Shown: piece by piece, positions 28,799 to 38,557 of the stretch
Position numbering within the stretch: the first letter of the stretch is position 1
Layout of the letters: each line of letters starts with the position of its first letter
The notes under the pieces: model-generated
The model's input: only the letters and a program-made list of their open reading frames with translations
What the model was told of the DNA's origin: nothing
The model's database searches: none
Assembly: GCA_942491535.1 (NCBI GenBank)
Contig: CALOBV010000026.1
Location: forward strand, 1-64,000
Length of the DNA: 64,000 nt
Direction: 5' to 3'
Origin: JAUVKT01 sp942491535
GTDB taxonomy: Bacteria; Bacteroidota; Bacteroidia; Bacteroidales; VadinHA17
Translations under genes and position numbers: made by a program

Positions 28799-31617
28799 AT
28801 GAATATTTCTGAATTATCCGTTAAACGACCTACACTGATTGTAGTAATCTTTTTATCCCTTACTTTTTTGGGACTAATGGGCTTACGCAGTTTGAATTAG
28901 AATATCCAAATTCAAGCGCCGGTTTTTACTGTAGTTACACCATATCCGGGGGCGCCCTTCCGAAGTGGAAAACAGCGTAAGTAAAAAAATGAAGAAGCGT
29001 TTCGGTTGCCCGACGTTGAGTCTGCGCAGCATTTCGCAGCAGGGTGTTTCACTGGTAGTAGTACTCTCAATATCGGAGCAGACGTAGAACCGGTTTTGAA
29101 CAAAGCCCTCAGAAAAATCCAAACCATAAAATCCGAATTACCACCTCTGCTCTTGACCTTCTGTATCACAGGTGGCGGTGAGTGATATGCCGATTTAACT
29201 CTGGGTTGAAGCAGAGAAAACAGCAGCGAGTTATACGACTGTGGATACCGGTCCGTCCCGCCTGACAAAGATACAGGGTGTGGTGAAATAAGCGTATGGG
29301 CACACCCCGGAGATCAGTAAACGTAAATACTAGAAATTAGAAATAAATATTGATCTTGCAGGTAGTGCAGGATCCAGAATCTAATTTAATTACCGGAGGA
29401 ATAGAAAATAGGAGGAACTCACTGTATGTCGGGAAATTCGTTCAGAGCGAACTGGAAATCAAATAGCCAAAAACCGTGGTTCAGTATTAGCTAAAAGATA
29501 TAGTGATTAGAGCCGAAGACCCAGAATAAACGTATCAAGGAAAAATATGGTCAGATACAAAAAACAATGCAAACACAGTATGGTAGGATAGGTAAAAAGA
29601 ATAAAATGAATTAATATAGAGATATTAACTGAAATTCAGTATTCCAATGATGGTTCTGTTTGATTAAGGTGTGAGGGGTGTGGGATTTGTTTTAGATTTT
29701 GTTACGGTGATAATGCTTGTTTCCTGCATAGTGGTCGCAACGCGCTGATTGTATGATTACTGTCCCGCTTTCACTGATGCCACCTTTATCGGTATTAGTT
29801 TGTAACTCTGAACCTGATGACCTTGCTTGCACTGTCTATAATAATAGGACACTGGTGATGATGCATTGTGGTTCTCGAAAACGTTATCGCATCTGAGATG
29901 GGTAAAACAGATGGAGGGTGATGGAGTAAATGAGGTAGGTTTATTTCAATTCCTGTGTTGTCGTTGTTTTTTCCGTGACTGAAGATAAATGGCCATTTGC
30001 AATGGTGGTAGTTATTGCAGTAGTATCAGTACTTTTTCAGCACTTACCCTGGTACCCTTACTTACTTCACGCTTTTCAAAACTTGAAATTAAAAGTAATA
30101 AAGGGATCTGGAACAGGATAATAAGAGTATTTGAAGCATGGATTGAAAGGTTTACAAAACTAATGCACAATATCTTGCTGTGGTCATTGCGCCGGGCAGC
30201 CTGGACCTTAATTATTGCCGCAATTTTACTTTTGTTATCGGTTGGACTAATAGGAAGTGGGTTTATCGGCAGGAGTTTTTGAGTATGGGTGATGTGGGCG
30301 AAGGTATTACGTTGAATACCGAGAACTACCTGAAACAAAATAACCGCCACCCGCGAGATAGAGAAATATATCATTCAAACCTAAGTTAGAGGAATTAAGG
30401 CAGTGGGTAAGGCATCGGGATTTGTTAATCGGGCTACGACAAAACAGAAATAGTGTTGTGGTGCCCAAGACCCATCGTAATATTTCATCAGCAATATTCT
30501 TTAAGCAGATGGAAAACGAATTGAACTCCAACTTTACCAATGTGAAAGTCCGTACCGGAATTGTTACACTTATGGGGGTGGATGAGCTACAATTGTATTC
30601 AGGGCGACAGGATCAGTGATGGTTTGCGAATAAAATGATGAAAGAATCCGACTATCCAGAACAAATAATTAAATTTATAGAAGAAGGCGCCCGAATTACT
30701 TTTCGGTTCGATAAAGAAAAAATGGCACGACTGGGAGTGAGTCCTGAAATAGCCGGGGAACTATACAAACTTCATTTAGGGTAATACTGACAGTAAAGAG
30801 GGAATGAATACGAATAATATAAGGTGATGCCTTTAACCGCCAATCTCTTGAAGATGTCCGCAACCTGACATTTATAAGCAACTCACTTCAGGCAGTTAAG
30901 CTGGAACAGTTTGCTGAGATCCTTGAAACAACTGGCTCGTCAAGACTTGAACGCTATAACCGCATTTCTTCGGTAGTGCTCGAATCACAGGCTATTGGTC
31001 GCCCTGTGGGCGATGTGGGCAACGATATTTTACAACTTCTAAACAACACTCAATTCCCTCAAGGTGTGGAGTATCTGCCAGAAAGCGACCTTAAGTTTCA
31101 GGCAGATGCATTTGGCACTCTCGGCATTGCCATATTAATTGCCATTGTACTCGTTTACCTTGTAATGGTAGCTCTTTATGAGAGTTATCTTCACCCCTTT
31201 GTGGTATTGTTTTCAATACCTCTTTCGGTAATAGGGGCCTTGATTGCCCTGGCACTGGCAAATGAAGCTATAAGTATTTTTTCAATCCTGGGAATGATTA
31301 TGCTTATTGGCCTGGTAACAAAAAATGCCATCCTGGTTGTAGATTTCATTAATACCTTACGAAAAGACGGTATGAGAATGACCCGTGCTATAGTAACGGC
31401 AGCAAAATTACGTATACGTCCTATTCTTATGACCGCAATATCTACGGTAGTAGGTATGTTACCTATTGCCATGTCAAAGGCAGCTGGAAGCGAATGGAAA
31501 AACGGACTTGGGTGGACATTAATAGGCGGTATTACCAGCTCGATGCTGCTTTCTCTAATTGTAGTACCTGTGGTTTATCTAGTACTGGAAAGACTTAAAC
31601 ATAGAATTCAAGGATAG
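28799..31617 (+). pseudogene. RND efflux pump (HAE1/AcrB type), 5' two-thirds heavily frameshifted
   Basis: ATG at 28799 gives MNISELSVKRPTLIVVIFLS, the classic first helix of HAE1 pumps. The porter domain follows in shifting frames (FTVVTPYPGA, ENSVSKKME, then IGADVEPVLNKALRKIQTI). The region 29300-30950 is badly broken with only scattered pieces. The last 213 residues (30976-31617) are intact: LVYLVMVALYESYLHPF, then FSIPLSVIGALIALALAN, MIMLIGLVTKNAILVVDF, RIRPILMTAISTVVGMLPIA and the final helix. Distance from start to stop is about 940 codons, roughly 100 fewer than usual, so net loss of bases has occurred or sequence is missing. It would drive drug or metabolite export with protons. Confidence 0.85.
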
Positions 31618-31670
31618 AAACCAGATTATCCCTCCTATACCTATTTCCTATAGGTTTCATACAGGTCACA

Positions 31671-31706
31671 GCGCCCACCGACATTAGTCAGGCGGGCGCA
31701 TTTTCT
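31671..31706 (+). terminator. Rho-independent terminator after the efflux operon
   Basis: GCGCCCACCGAC-ATTA-GTCAGGCGGGCGC with a strong GC stem, followed by ATTTTC. It lies 54 bases after the RND pump stop and closes the efflux operon. Confidence 0.75.
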
Positions 31707-31845
31707 ATTCCCAATAATCTAACATATCAAAATTAGATAATATATATATCTAGTAAGCCAACTCAATCTGAAAAAAATTATACTGATAAGGATGAATATT
31801 CAGTATAACTGTATAAGTTAAACTTAATTCAAAACAGAGGTATAA

Positions 31846-32623
31846 ATGACAGAATATAAGATTCAGAAATTTCCAAAAACAAGAATAGCGACAATTGATG
31901 TTTGTGAGATAGGAAAAAAGAAACACCATGTTGCCGGAATGATAGAACTGGATGTAACAAATAGCCGGAAAAAAATCAGGGAGTTCAACAGGCAACATGT
32001 TTCCAGGATTTCTTTCAACGCATGGCTGATTAGTGTTATTAGCAGTACCATAAAGAAATACGAGCTCAGCTTCCTGAAAGGTAAAAACAGACTATTATTT
32101 TCGATATATTAATTTCAATTGTCGTAGAAAAAGATTTGGATGGAAAAAAAGTGCCTGTTCCGCTAATAATTGAAAAAGCAAATGAAAGTAGTATTGAATC
32201 AATTACAAAGCAGATAGCTAATGCAAGGGAGGAAAAGCTAACTGATAAAGACATTGTTCTACAGAGAAAGACTAGCCAGATGAAGAGCTATATTATTTTC
32301 TTCCGGGATTTATCAGACGGTCTGTCTGGAGGCACATGCTAAAGCGCCCGAAACTTGTTTTCAGAAAAATGGGCAATGTAGCCTTTACTTCAATTGGAAT
32401 GATGGGGAAAGTGAATGGCTGGTTTATCCCTATTTCGGTCCACCCAATATGCTTTGGTATCGGTTCGATAATGAAAAAGCCATCAGTAATTGGGAACAAT
32501 ATAGAAATAAGAGAGATGCTTAATATGACAATTCTTCTTGATCATGATGTAATAGATGGCGCTCCTGTAGCCCGGTTTATTAATGATCTGACAAAGAATG
32601 TTGAAAGTGGAATGAATATATAA
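31846..32623 (+). pseudogene. Stand-alone E2-type acyltransferase catalytic domain, frameshifted
   Basis: Three consecutive frames give one protein of about 258 residues. The first (31846-32112) has HHVAGMIELDVTNSRKKI and SFNAWLISVISSTIKKYE. The second carries VVEKDLDGKKVPVPLIIEKA. The third ends with ILLDHDVIDGAPVARFINDL, which matches the catalytic HxxxDG motif of 2-oxoacid dehydrogenase E2 (and chloramphenicol acetyltransferase-like) domains. There is no lipoyl or subunit-binding domain, so this is a catalytic-core-only protein. Indels lie near 32085 and near 32330. Related free-standing E2-like proteins are known from genomes but their substrates are unclear. The ATG at 31846 is the likely start. 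Confidence 0.75.
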
Positions 32624-32691
32624 TGGCGCCACTGAAAGAATACTTTATAACTATGTCTACAACCAATAAACAAGATTAATTACAATTACAG

Positions 32692-33426
32692 ATGAAAAGC
32701 TGGAAAACTAAAAGCGGCTATGAAATATTTAAGGTCCTGTCTGGAAGAAGTAATTCTTATTTAATAGTAGCTAAAGAATATAATATCCTGGTCGATACCG
32801 GTATGAGTTCTGCATACCGAAATCTTACTAATAATATCAACCTGCTTAAACTCACCAATAAGAAAGTTGATTATTTAATTTTAACACATACTCATTTTGA
32901 CCACTGCCAGAATGCTGCCAGAATTAAAAAGCACTATGGATGTAAGATCATTGTAAGTAAAGAAGAAAAACAGTATGCAGAAACCGGGTATACTCCTGTG
33001 CCCCTCGGAACAATAGCTCTTACAAAATATATTACCAGAATTGGAGCAAAGCTCGATATAAAACGTTTAGAACATGAAACCTTCACTCCTGATATTCTGG
33101 TTGATGAATATTTTGATTTCCAGGAAAGTGATCTTGATATTAAAATAATTAAAAGTGACGGCCATTCATCAGGCTCAATAAGTGTATTGCTTGAAAATGA
33201 AATAGGGATAGTCGGAGATGCAATGTTTGGAATTTTTAAGAATTCAGTTTTTCCACCCTTCGCTGACAATGAGCCTGATATGATAATAAGTTGGAATAAA
33301 CTTCTAAGCACCGGATGTGATATCTTTCTACCAGGTCATGGAAAAGAAATCAAACGAGATCTTCTTCAAAAGGAATATTATAAATATGCACGAAAGCGCA
33401 ATATTGGATTAGATAATACCGAATAA
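32692..33426 (+). CDS. MBL-fold metallo-hydrolase (GloB/beta-lactamase-like)
   Basis: A 244-residue cytosolic protein with the zinc motif THTHFDH at residues 65-71, preceded by LVDTG near 34-38. Later ligands are visible in SDGHSSGSISV, IVGDAMFG and the terminal LPGHGKEI. This is a plain metallo-beta-lactamase-fold hydrolase without extra domains; no substrate can be assigned. It lies 68 bases after the E2-type gene on the same strand, so the two may share a transcript. The gene is intact although its upstream neighbours are broken. Confidence 0.85.
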   Translation: MKSWKTKSGYEIFKVLSGRSNSYLIVAKEYNILVDTGMSSAYRNLTNNINLLKLTNKKVDYLILTHTHFDHCQNAARIKKHYGCKIIVSKEEKQYAETGYTPVPLGTIALTKYITRIGAKLDIKRLEHETFTPDILVDEYFDFQESDLDIKIIKSDGHSSGSISVLLENEIGIVGDAMFGIFKNSVFPPFADNEPDMIISWNKLLSTGCDIFLPGHGKEIKRDLLQKEYYKYARKRNIGLDNTE

Positions 33427-33538
33427 TTACACATCAAATATTTTATAACAAAAAACACACTCTGCTCTTCCTGGCTCCTTCTCCGATCACCATAGCTTAA
33501 GCGAAGGTGATGCTAAACTGATGCACTGGATCAGTTAT

Positions 33539-33616
33539 CTACGATCGACCCTTTTTCAAAAGAATGTGTGCCCTGCTATGGTCCATCCATATACCAAGTT
33601 TTTTAGCATTTTTCAT
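33539..33616 (-). pseudogene. Remnant of a small conserved protein (MDHS-type start)
   Basis: Reading leftwards from ATG 33616: MKNAKKLGIWMDHSRAH, then a few residues and a stop at 33539. The GIWMDHS start resembles a family of ~130-residue Bacteroidota proteins thought to be related to host-attachment/eRF1-like proteins. The remaining sequence to 33440 does not continue it clearly, so only an N-terminal piece is supported. It lies in the otherwise non-coding gap 33427-33647. Confidence 0.35.
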
Positions 33617-33647
33617 GCTTCCTTTATTTATATAGTTTGTCGAATGC

Positions 33648-34109
33648 TTATTTTACGTTTTGAACCGTCAAATCTTTAAATGCCTTGCCCAATTCATCCA
33701 TATCATGGTTAAACTCGTTCTTAAAGTCTACCCATTTATTTTGGCCATCATCTTTATAGTCAGCAAGTTTCTTTTTTAATTCGTTGTTCTTCTTCTCCAG
33801 CTCAACTAATTTTTTGTCATATTCAGATTTTATTTCCATTTTTTCGCTGGCCAGTCCTGCCTTGAATTCAGCTATATTTTTCTCCTGAGCAATAATAATC
33901 TTTTCGGCTTCCATTTTGAATTGCTCATAGTTACTAATAGTGTCCAGCCTGATCTTGTACAGGTCACTTTTAGAGTCTGCCAGATCTTTTTCTGCCTCTG
34001 TAACTTTATCTTTTGCATCTTCCACTTTCTCAGCTGATGACTGGCAACCAAAAAACATTGTTAAAGAAATAAACAGGGTGCTCACAAGTATTAAAGTTGA
34101 TTTTTTCAT
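33648..34109 (-). CDS. Coiled-coil lipoprotein of unknown function
   Basis: The start is placed at ATG 34109, giving MKKSTLILVSTLFISLTMFF and then Cys22 of a lipobox-like FFGC. A longer frame begins at 34172 but lacks a signal peptide. The 153-residue product is mostly a charged helix: heptad-like Lys/Glu/Leu patterning from about residue 28 to 125 (VEDAKDKVTEAEKDL onward), then a short C-terminal region with FKNEFNHDMDELGKAF. Small stress-linked coiled-coil lipoproteins of this form are common in Bacteroidota. I do not recognise a function. No co-transcribed neighbour is evident. Confidence 0.75.
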   Translation of the reverse strand: MKKSTLILVSTLFISLTMFFGCQSSAEKVEDAKDKVTEAEKDLADSKSDLYKIRLDTISNYEQFKMEAEKIIIAQEKNIAEFKAGLASEKMEIKSEYDKKLVELEKKNNELKKKLADYKDDGQNKWVDFKNEFNHDMDELGKAFKDLTVQNVK

Positions 34110-34333
34110 ATGATTTCTAAAATTTGTTTTCGCAACCGGCGATACGGCAGTGAATATAATTTCACTATACAAAGGTCAGACTGTAAATCAAAGAAAGCAT
34201 TACATATATAAATGTATTAGTTACATAATTCACACTTATGAAAACTTAATATAAATAACTGAATATCAGATAACTTAGAGTCTCACATTCAAGAACGATG
34301 TAATGATCTTTGAGATCAGAAATAACGACACTG

Positions 34334-34497
34334 GAGGTGTCTGATTGTAATTGGGATGAAACTGGAATGAAATTGAGTTGAAAGTGAGTTGAAAGTGGGT
34401 TTGAAACTGGGGGGAGAAGGTTGAAACTGAGGTGAAACTGAGGTGAAACTGGGTTGAAATGAAAGTGAGGTGAAAGTGAGTTGAAACGGGTTAAAAC
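34334..34497. repeat. GAAACTG / GAAAGTG AGTT repeat tract
   Basis: About 160 bases of imperfect 10-12 bp units (TTGAAACTGAGG, TTGAAAGTGAGT, GGTGAAACTG). The open frame across it on the minus strand is a Pro/Ser/Phe-rich artefact of the period. The 608-base gap 34110-34717 contains this tract and otherwise no recognisable feature. Confidence 0.85.
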
Positions 34498-34717
34498 TAT
34501 CGAGTCTGGAACTTAGATTCCAGGTTTTCGGATTAAGGTATACTCTGAGGCAGATCGTTCGATCTATAGCAGTAATCTTCATTTCAAGTTGATAAATAGC
34601 ACTGCAATTACGCTACAGACAATTTCACTATACCAATTCTTACCTCTGTGAGATTTGTTAAGTAGGGGGTTTGCCGTAATATTCGTCCTGAGATAGTTGT
34701 CGATCTATATACATGCT

Positions 34718-35635
34718 TCAATTTACCTCTTGTTTGCCGATTCGGCCATATCGAATGCTTTGTAGTGGGAAGGTGTTTTCAATTAATGGTTTAACTTTTC
34801 CCTTCTCAATTAATGACTCAAGCTCATCATAGTCCTCGGTAAATGTTCTCATATTCGCTGATGTCATCTTCCTGCCGTAACGAAGTCTTACATAAATCGC
34901 CGCAAAAACGGTCCACGGCATATAGAGTGGTGAGGCATATATCCCACTCTTTTTGAGCAGACGGTATATCTCCTTATATTCCATCATGCCCCATGCATCC
35001 ATAATAGAATCGAAACGCATACCATCAGGTATAGTATTTTCACCACTGTAATCATAAATCTCGTCGGCACCCAGTTCCTTTGCCAGGGAGAAATTACCTT
35101 TGCTGCATGTTACTGTAACGTGTGCCTCTTTTGCTTTTGCCATCTGTATTGCAAAGTGCCCTACCCCACCTGTGCCTCCATTTATCAGCACCCTTGTTCC
35201 TCTTCCAGTATGAGTTCTTCTTAATCCATTAAGGGCTGTCAGCGCTGCTATTGGAAGCGATGCAGCCTGCTCAAATGTCATAAAGTAGGGTATCTTTCGG
35301 ACATATTTTATATCTACAAGAGCCAACTCTGAGAGTGCCCCGGGTTCTTTAGAGAAAGCTGATATCGCTCCATATACCCTGGTACCTTTCTCAAAACCTT
35401 CAACCCCGGGTCCGACCTCTTCGACTATCCCGGCAAAGTCGGCACCAATTACCATTGGAAACTTTGATCCCTTAATGATTTTAAGTACTCCCTGCTTGAT
35501 CTTCCAATCGACAGGATTAACTGAAACAGCCTTAATCCTCACTAAAAGAGTCCCTGGCTTAACAATCGGCTCAGGCAATTCACCATACTGCATTGAATCA
35601 GGCCTGCCATACGATATAAGATATGATGCTTTCAT
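34718..35635 (-). CDS. Zinc-less MDR-family oxidoreductase (quinone oxidoreductase-like)
   Basis: A 305-residue protein of the medium-chain dehydrogenase family. GroES-like fold at residues 1-120 with VKPGTLLVRIKAVSVNPVDW, GADFAGIVEEVG and the SLPIAALTAL segment, then an NAD(P)-binding domain with VLINGGTGGVGHFAIQMAK near 149-167. The zinc-binding cysteines and catalytic His of alcohol dehydrogenases are absent, which fits NADPH:quinone reductase-like enzymes. It is 22 bases downstream of the ABC-F gene on the same strand, so co-transcription is likely. The C-terminus looks short by some 10-20 residues compared with relatives, ending GKQEVN. Confidence 0.87.
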   Translation of the reverse strand: MKASYLISYGRPDSMQYGELPEPIVKPGTLLVRIKAVSVNPVDWKIKQGVLKIIKGSKFPMVIGADFAGIVEEVGPGVEGFEKGTRVYGAISAFSKEPGALSELALVDIKYVRKIPYFMTFEQAASLPIAALTALNGLRRTHTGRGTRVLINGGTGGVGHFAIQMAKAKEAHVTVTCSKGNFSLAKELGADEIYDYSGENTIPDGMRFDSIMDAWGMMEYKEIYRLLKKSGIYASPLYMPWTVFAAIYVRLRYGRKMTSANMRTFTEDYDELESLIEKGKVKPLIENTFPLQSIRYGRIGKQEVN

Positions 35636-35657
35636 ATTTAATTAACAGGAATATTGC

Positions 35658-37538
35658 TTAATTGTTTACATACTGTCCCAGCTCCAGCCATCGCTTAAGT
35701 TTTGATTCGATAAGGTCGATAATGACAGCCACTCTCTTTGATTTTGATTCAAGTGCTTCATAAGCCAGCCCCCCACTGCTAAGCTCATCTTCCAATAATG
35801 ATTTTTCGCGTTCCAGCATCTCAATATCAATCTCCAGCTGCTCATACTCCCTCTGCTCCTTGAAGGTAAGCTTTGTTTTTACGACTGTCTGCTTCTGCTT
35901 GCCAGCATTGCGTACATTGTCGTTCTTTGCCTTATTCTCCTGCCTCTCCCTGGGTGGACGATAGCTGGAATATGATCCGTAGTGATCTTTTATTTCACCC
36001 TCTCCCTCAAAAATAAAGATGTGCTCGGTAAGTTTATCAAGAAAATACCTGTCGTGCGATACAATAACAAGACAGCCCTTGAACGAGAGCAAAAACTCCT
36101 CGAGCCGGTTTAGAGCAAAGAGGTCGAGATCGTTGGTGGGCTCATCAAGTATAAGAAAATTGGGATTTCTAATCAGTACTGTCAGAAGGTGCAACCTGCG
36201 AAGCTCTCCTCCGCTCAGTTTAGAGATCAGCTTGTACTGTGCTTCGGGAGTAAACATAAAGTGTTCCAGAAAGTGGGACGCCGATATTGTACGTCCATCC
36301 TCCATTGAAACTACTTCAGCAATTTCCTTTACCGCGTCGATAACTCTCTGTTCTGCTCTCCACTCCATACCCATCTGCCGGTAATATCCTACTTCAACCG
36401 TTTTCCCCCTGTCAATAGTACCCGAGTCCCTAGCTTCCACTTCTGAGATAACATCCAGGAAAACTGTTTTACCTGTACCGTTCCTTCCTATTACACCAAG
36501 TCGCTCTCCCTTTGCAAATTTGTAGCTAAAATGATCGAGTATTTTTGTACTGCCATAAGCTTTACTAACATTATCAATCTCCAGTATCTTCGTGCCAAGG
36601 CGTGGCGACTTAACACTAAGTGTTAGTTCACCCTGGTCGATATTCATATTAGCCCTGTCCTTTATTCCATCGATAGCATCAATCCGGGCCTTAGATTTGC
36701 CAGTACGTGCCTTGGGACTCCTGTTAAGCCATTCAAGCTCCTTTTTCATTAATTGCCCGGCCTTCTCAGATTCTACCTTTGTGATCTCCTCCCTTTCGGC
36801 CCTTTTCTGAAGAAACAGTCCATAATTACCCTGGTAATGGAACATCTTCCCCTGGTTTAGCTCAATTATTCGGTTACAGACCCTGTCGAGAAAATAGCGA
36901 TCGTGCGTAACCATAAGTAGAGTTAATCCGGCCTGCGACAGGTACTGTTCGAGCCATTCTATCATTTCGATATCGAGATGGTTTGTTGGTTCATCCAGGA
37001 TAAGCAAATCTGGCTTATCGAGCAGGATCATGGCGAGTGCCAGCCTTTTCTTCTCCCCTCCTGATAGTTCAGAAACCAGAGATGTTGTGTTGCTTATCCT
37101 GAACAGGTCGAGTAACTGCTTTAAACGCCTTTCATAATCCCATGCATCAACCCGGTCCATCTCGTTTGTGGCAAGCTGAAGATTTTCACCAGCATCAGGG
37201 CTCTGATATTTTGCATGGTCGGCCAGTGCTTTTTCATATGACCTTATAACAGCAAGAACAGGTGTATTTGTCGTTGTGATAAGCTGATCTATCGTGAGTG
37301 AACCATCAAGATCGGGTGCCTGCTCCAGGAAGGCTTTCTTAATACCATTGCGAAAAGTATACTCACCCGAATCTGAATCAATCCTACCCATCAGTATTCT
37401 CAGGAGGGTTGTCTTGCCAGTTCCGTTACGAGCAATAAGAGCTGTCTTATCTCCACGTGCCAGCCCGAATGTTAGTCCCTCAAAAAGGATTTCTTCACCA
37501 AATGATTTTGAAAGATTCTCAGCAGAAAAATAATTCAT
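35658..37538 (-). CDS. ABC-F family ATPase (Uup/YheS-like)
   Basis: A 626-residue soluble protein with two ABC ATPase domains and no membrane segment. Walker A motifs are at about residues 36-43 (ARNGTGKT) and 348-355 (GRNGTGKT). Signatures are LSGGEKKRLALAM near 160 and LSGGELRRLHLL near 445, and Walker B with ILDEPTNHLD and ILDEPTNDLD. The inter-domain linker contains a basic helix (SPKARTGKSKARIDAI), and the C-terminus has a coiled coil (about 555-610) as in Uup. ABC-F proteins act on the ribosome or on DNA-related processes; Uup-type proteins are often linked to ribosome rescue or recombination. No rRNA-methylase or resistance gene is adjacent. Confidence 0.92.
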   Translation of the reverse strand: MNYFSAENLSKSFGEEILFEGLTFGLARGDKTALIARNGTGKTTLLRILMGRIDSDSGEYTFRNGIKKAFLEQAPDLDGSLTIDQLITTTNTPVLAVIRSYEKALADHAKYQSPDAGENLQLATNEMDRVDAWDYERRLKQLLDLFRISNTTSLVSELSGGEKKRLALAMILLDKPDLLILDEPTNHLDIEMIEWLEQYLSQAGLTLLMVTHDRYFLDRVCNRIIELNQGKMFHYQGNYGLFLQKRAEREEITKVESEKAGQLMKKELEWLNRSPKARTGKSKARIDAIDGIKDRANMNIDQGELTLSVKSPRLGTKILEIDNVSKAYGSTKILDHFSYKFAKGERLGVIGRNGTGKTVFLDVISEVEARDSGTIDRGKTVEVGYYRQMGMEWRAEQRVIDAVKEIAEVVSMEDGRTISASHFLEHFMFTPEAQYKLISKLSGGELRRLHLLTVLIRNPNFLILDEPTNDLDLFALNRLEEFLLSFKGCLVIVSHDRYFLDKLTEHIFIFEGEGEIKDHYGSYSSYRPPRERQENKAKNDNVRNAGKQKQTVVKTKLTFKEQREYEQLEIDIEMLEREKSLLEDELSSGGLAYEALESKSKRVAVIIDLIESKLKRWLELGQYVNN

Positions 37539-37737
37539 CTCTAAATTTCAATTTCCGCGAAGTTAATACTTATGAAATTATCTGATCGAGTATTATGGGA
37601 TTAGTTTTAAGCTGGTAGTCGGGGAAGGCCTATAATATTACTGTGTTCGTTTTACTTATAAAATTTTCTGCTAACAAACATATCTATTATCCATCAATAT
37701 ATTTAACTTCACATGCCGGTACAATCAATCAAAAACT

Positions 37738-38427
37738 ATGAAGCCATCACAATCATTTGAAGCCTCAAAAAGGCTCAGGAAGAGAAGGGGCGTATACTAT
37801 ATGCTTGATGAGAATAATAAAATCATCACATATAGACCCTGGCTGGGTGATATGTTCTCCTTCCTCTACGACAGGATAATGGATAAATCGATCTTTCCAA
37901 AAAAGTTCAGCGGATCAATAGATACGCACTTTGAGATACTGAAAGAGGAATTTGCTGAAACACACCAGAAAAATATACTGGAGGTTGCGGCAGGCAGTGG
38001 AAACGCTGTAGAATTTATTCCCTGCGATAATAACTATAAAGGGACTGATATAAGTGCCGGGCTGCTACGTATTGCAGCAAAAAAATTCAAAAAGCATAAG
38101 TTTAAAAACGCTGAATTCTTTATCTGCGACGCTGCCGATATACCTCTGAAAGACAATTTATTTGATATATGTATCTGCAACCTGTCAATAAACTTTTTTG
38201 ATAATATCAAGGACTTTATATTGGAGGCCAGGAGATTACTTAAACCGGGCGGGATGATTTTCTGCAGCATACCTCTTCCCGAGAAGAAAGCTCCTGAAGT
38301 AAAGATACGTGGTAAGCTATATTCAAAACAGGAGATGAAGGAGATATTTACCGAACTCAACTTCCGCTTTGAAAGCCTTGATGCAGAAAACGGAGCACTA
38401 ATATATTTCAGAGCTCATTTGCAATAA
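37738..38427 (+). CDS. Class I SAM-dependent methyltransferase
   Basis: A 229-residue Rossmann-fold methyltransferase. Motif I is ILEVAAGSGNAVEF (about 79-92), followed by GTDISAGLLRIAAKKFKKHK, an acidic FICDAADIPLKDNLFD segment (motif II-III) and LNPGG-like ARRLLKPGGMIFCSIP (motif post-III). The N-terminal 60 residues are basic and may bind a substrate protein or lipid. It is transcribed alone, divergent from the ABC-F gene by about 200 bases, and converges with the C45-like gene. The substrate is unknown. Confidence 0.87.
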   Translation: MKPSQSFEASKRLRKRRGVYYMLDENNKIITYRPWLGDMFSFLYDRIMDKSIFPKKFSGSIDTHFEILKEEFAETHQKNILEVAAGSGNAVEFIPCDNNYKGTDISAGLLRIAAKKFKKHKFKNAEFFICDAADIPLKDNLFDICICNLSINFFDNIKDFILEARRLLKPGGMIFCSIPLPEKKAPEVKIRGKLYSKQEMKEIFTELNFRFESLDAENGALIYFRAHLQ

Positions 38428-38443
38428 TTATAGGGCGCAGGGT

Positions 38444-38475
38444 GCCCGCTTTCGTTAAAACTTCGGCGGACGGGG
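38444..38475. repeat. Dispersed intergenic repeat, copy A
   Basis: GCCCGCTTTCG-TTAAAA-CTTCGGCGGACG, with a short GC-rich inverted repeat (CCGC/GCGG). Close relatives are at 46450-46486 and 52258-52307, and a variant at 41584-41625. Confidence 0.75.
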
Positions 38476-38493
38476 CAGAGCACAAAAGAACAT

Positions 38494-38555
38494 CCCCCTA
38501 GCCCCGTTGGCTCCCTTCGGTCACCGAGCTCCGCTGCGCTCCGGTTGAAAGGGGG
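38494..38555. other. Hairpin between convergent genes
   Basis: CCCCCT...AGGGGG closes a 62-base structure with internal pairing (CTCCCTTCGGTCACCGAGCTC-type arms). It ends two bases before the stop codon of the minus-strand gene. It may act as a terminator or belong to the same dispersed repeat block as copy A. Confidence 0.45.
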
Positions 38556-38557
38556 AA

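Noticed and set aside
34316..34582. Minus-strand Phe/Ser/Pro-rich ORF
   Set aside because: It is produced by the GAAACTG repeat tract and has no start signal or family features.
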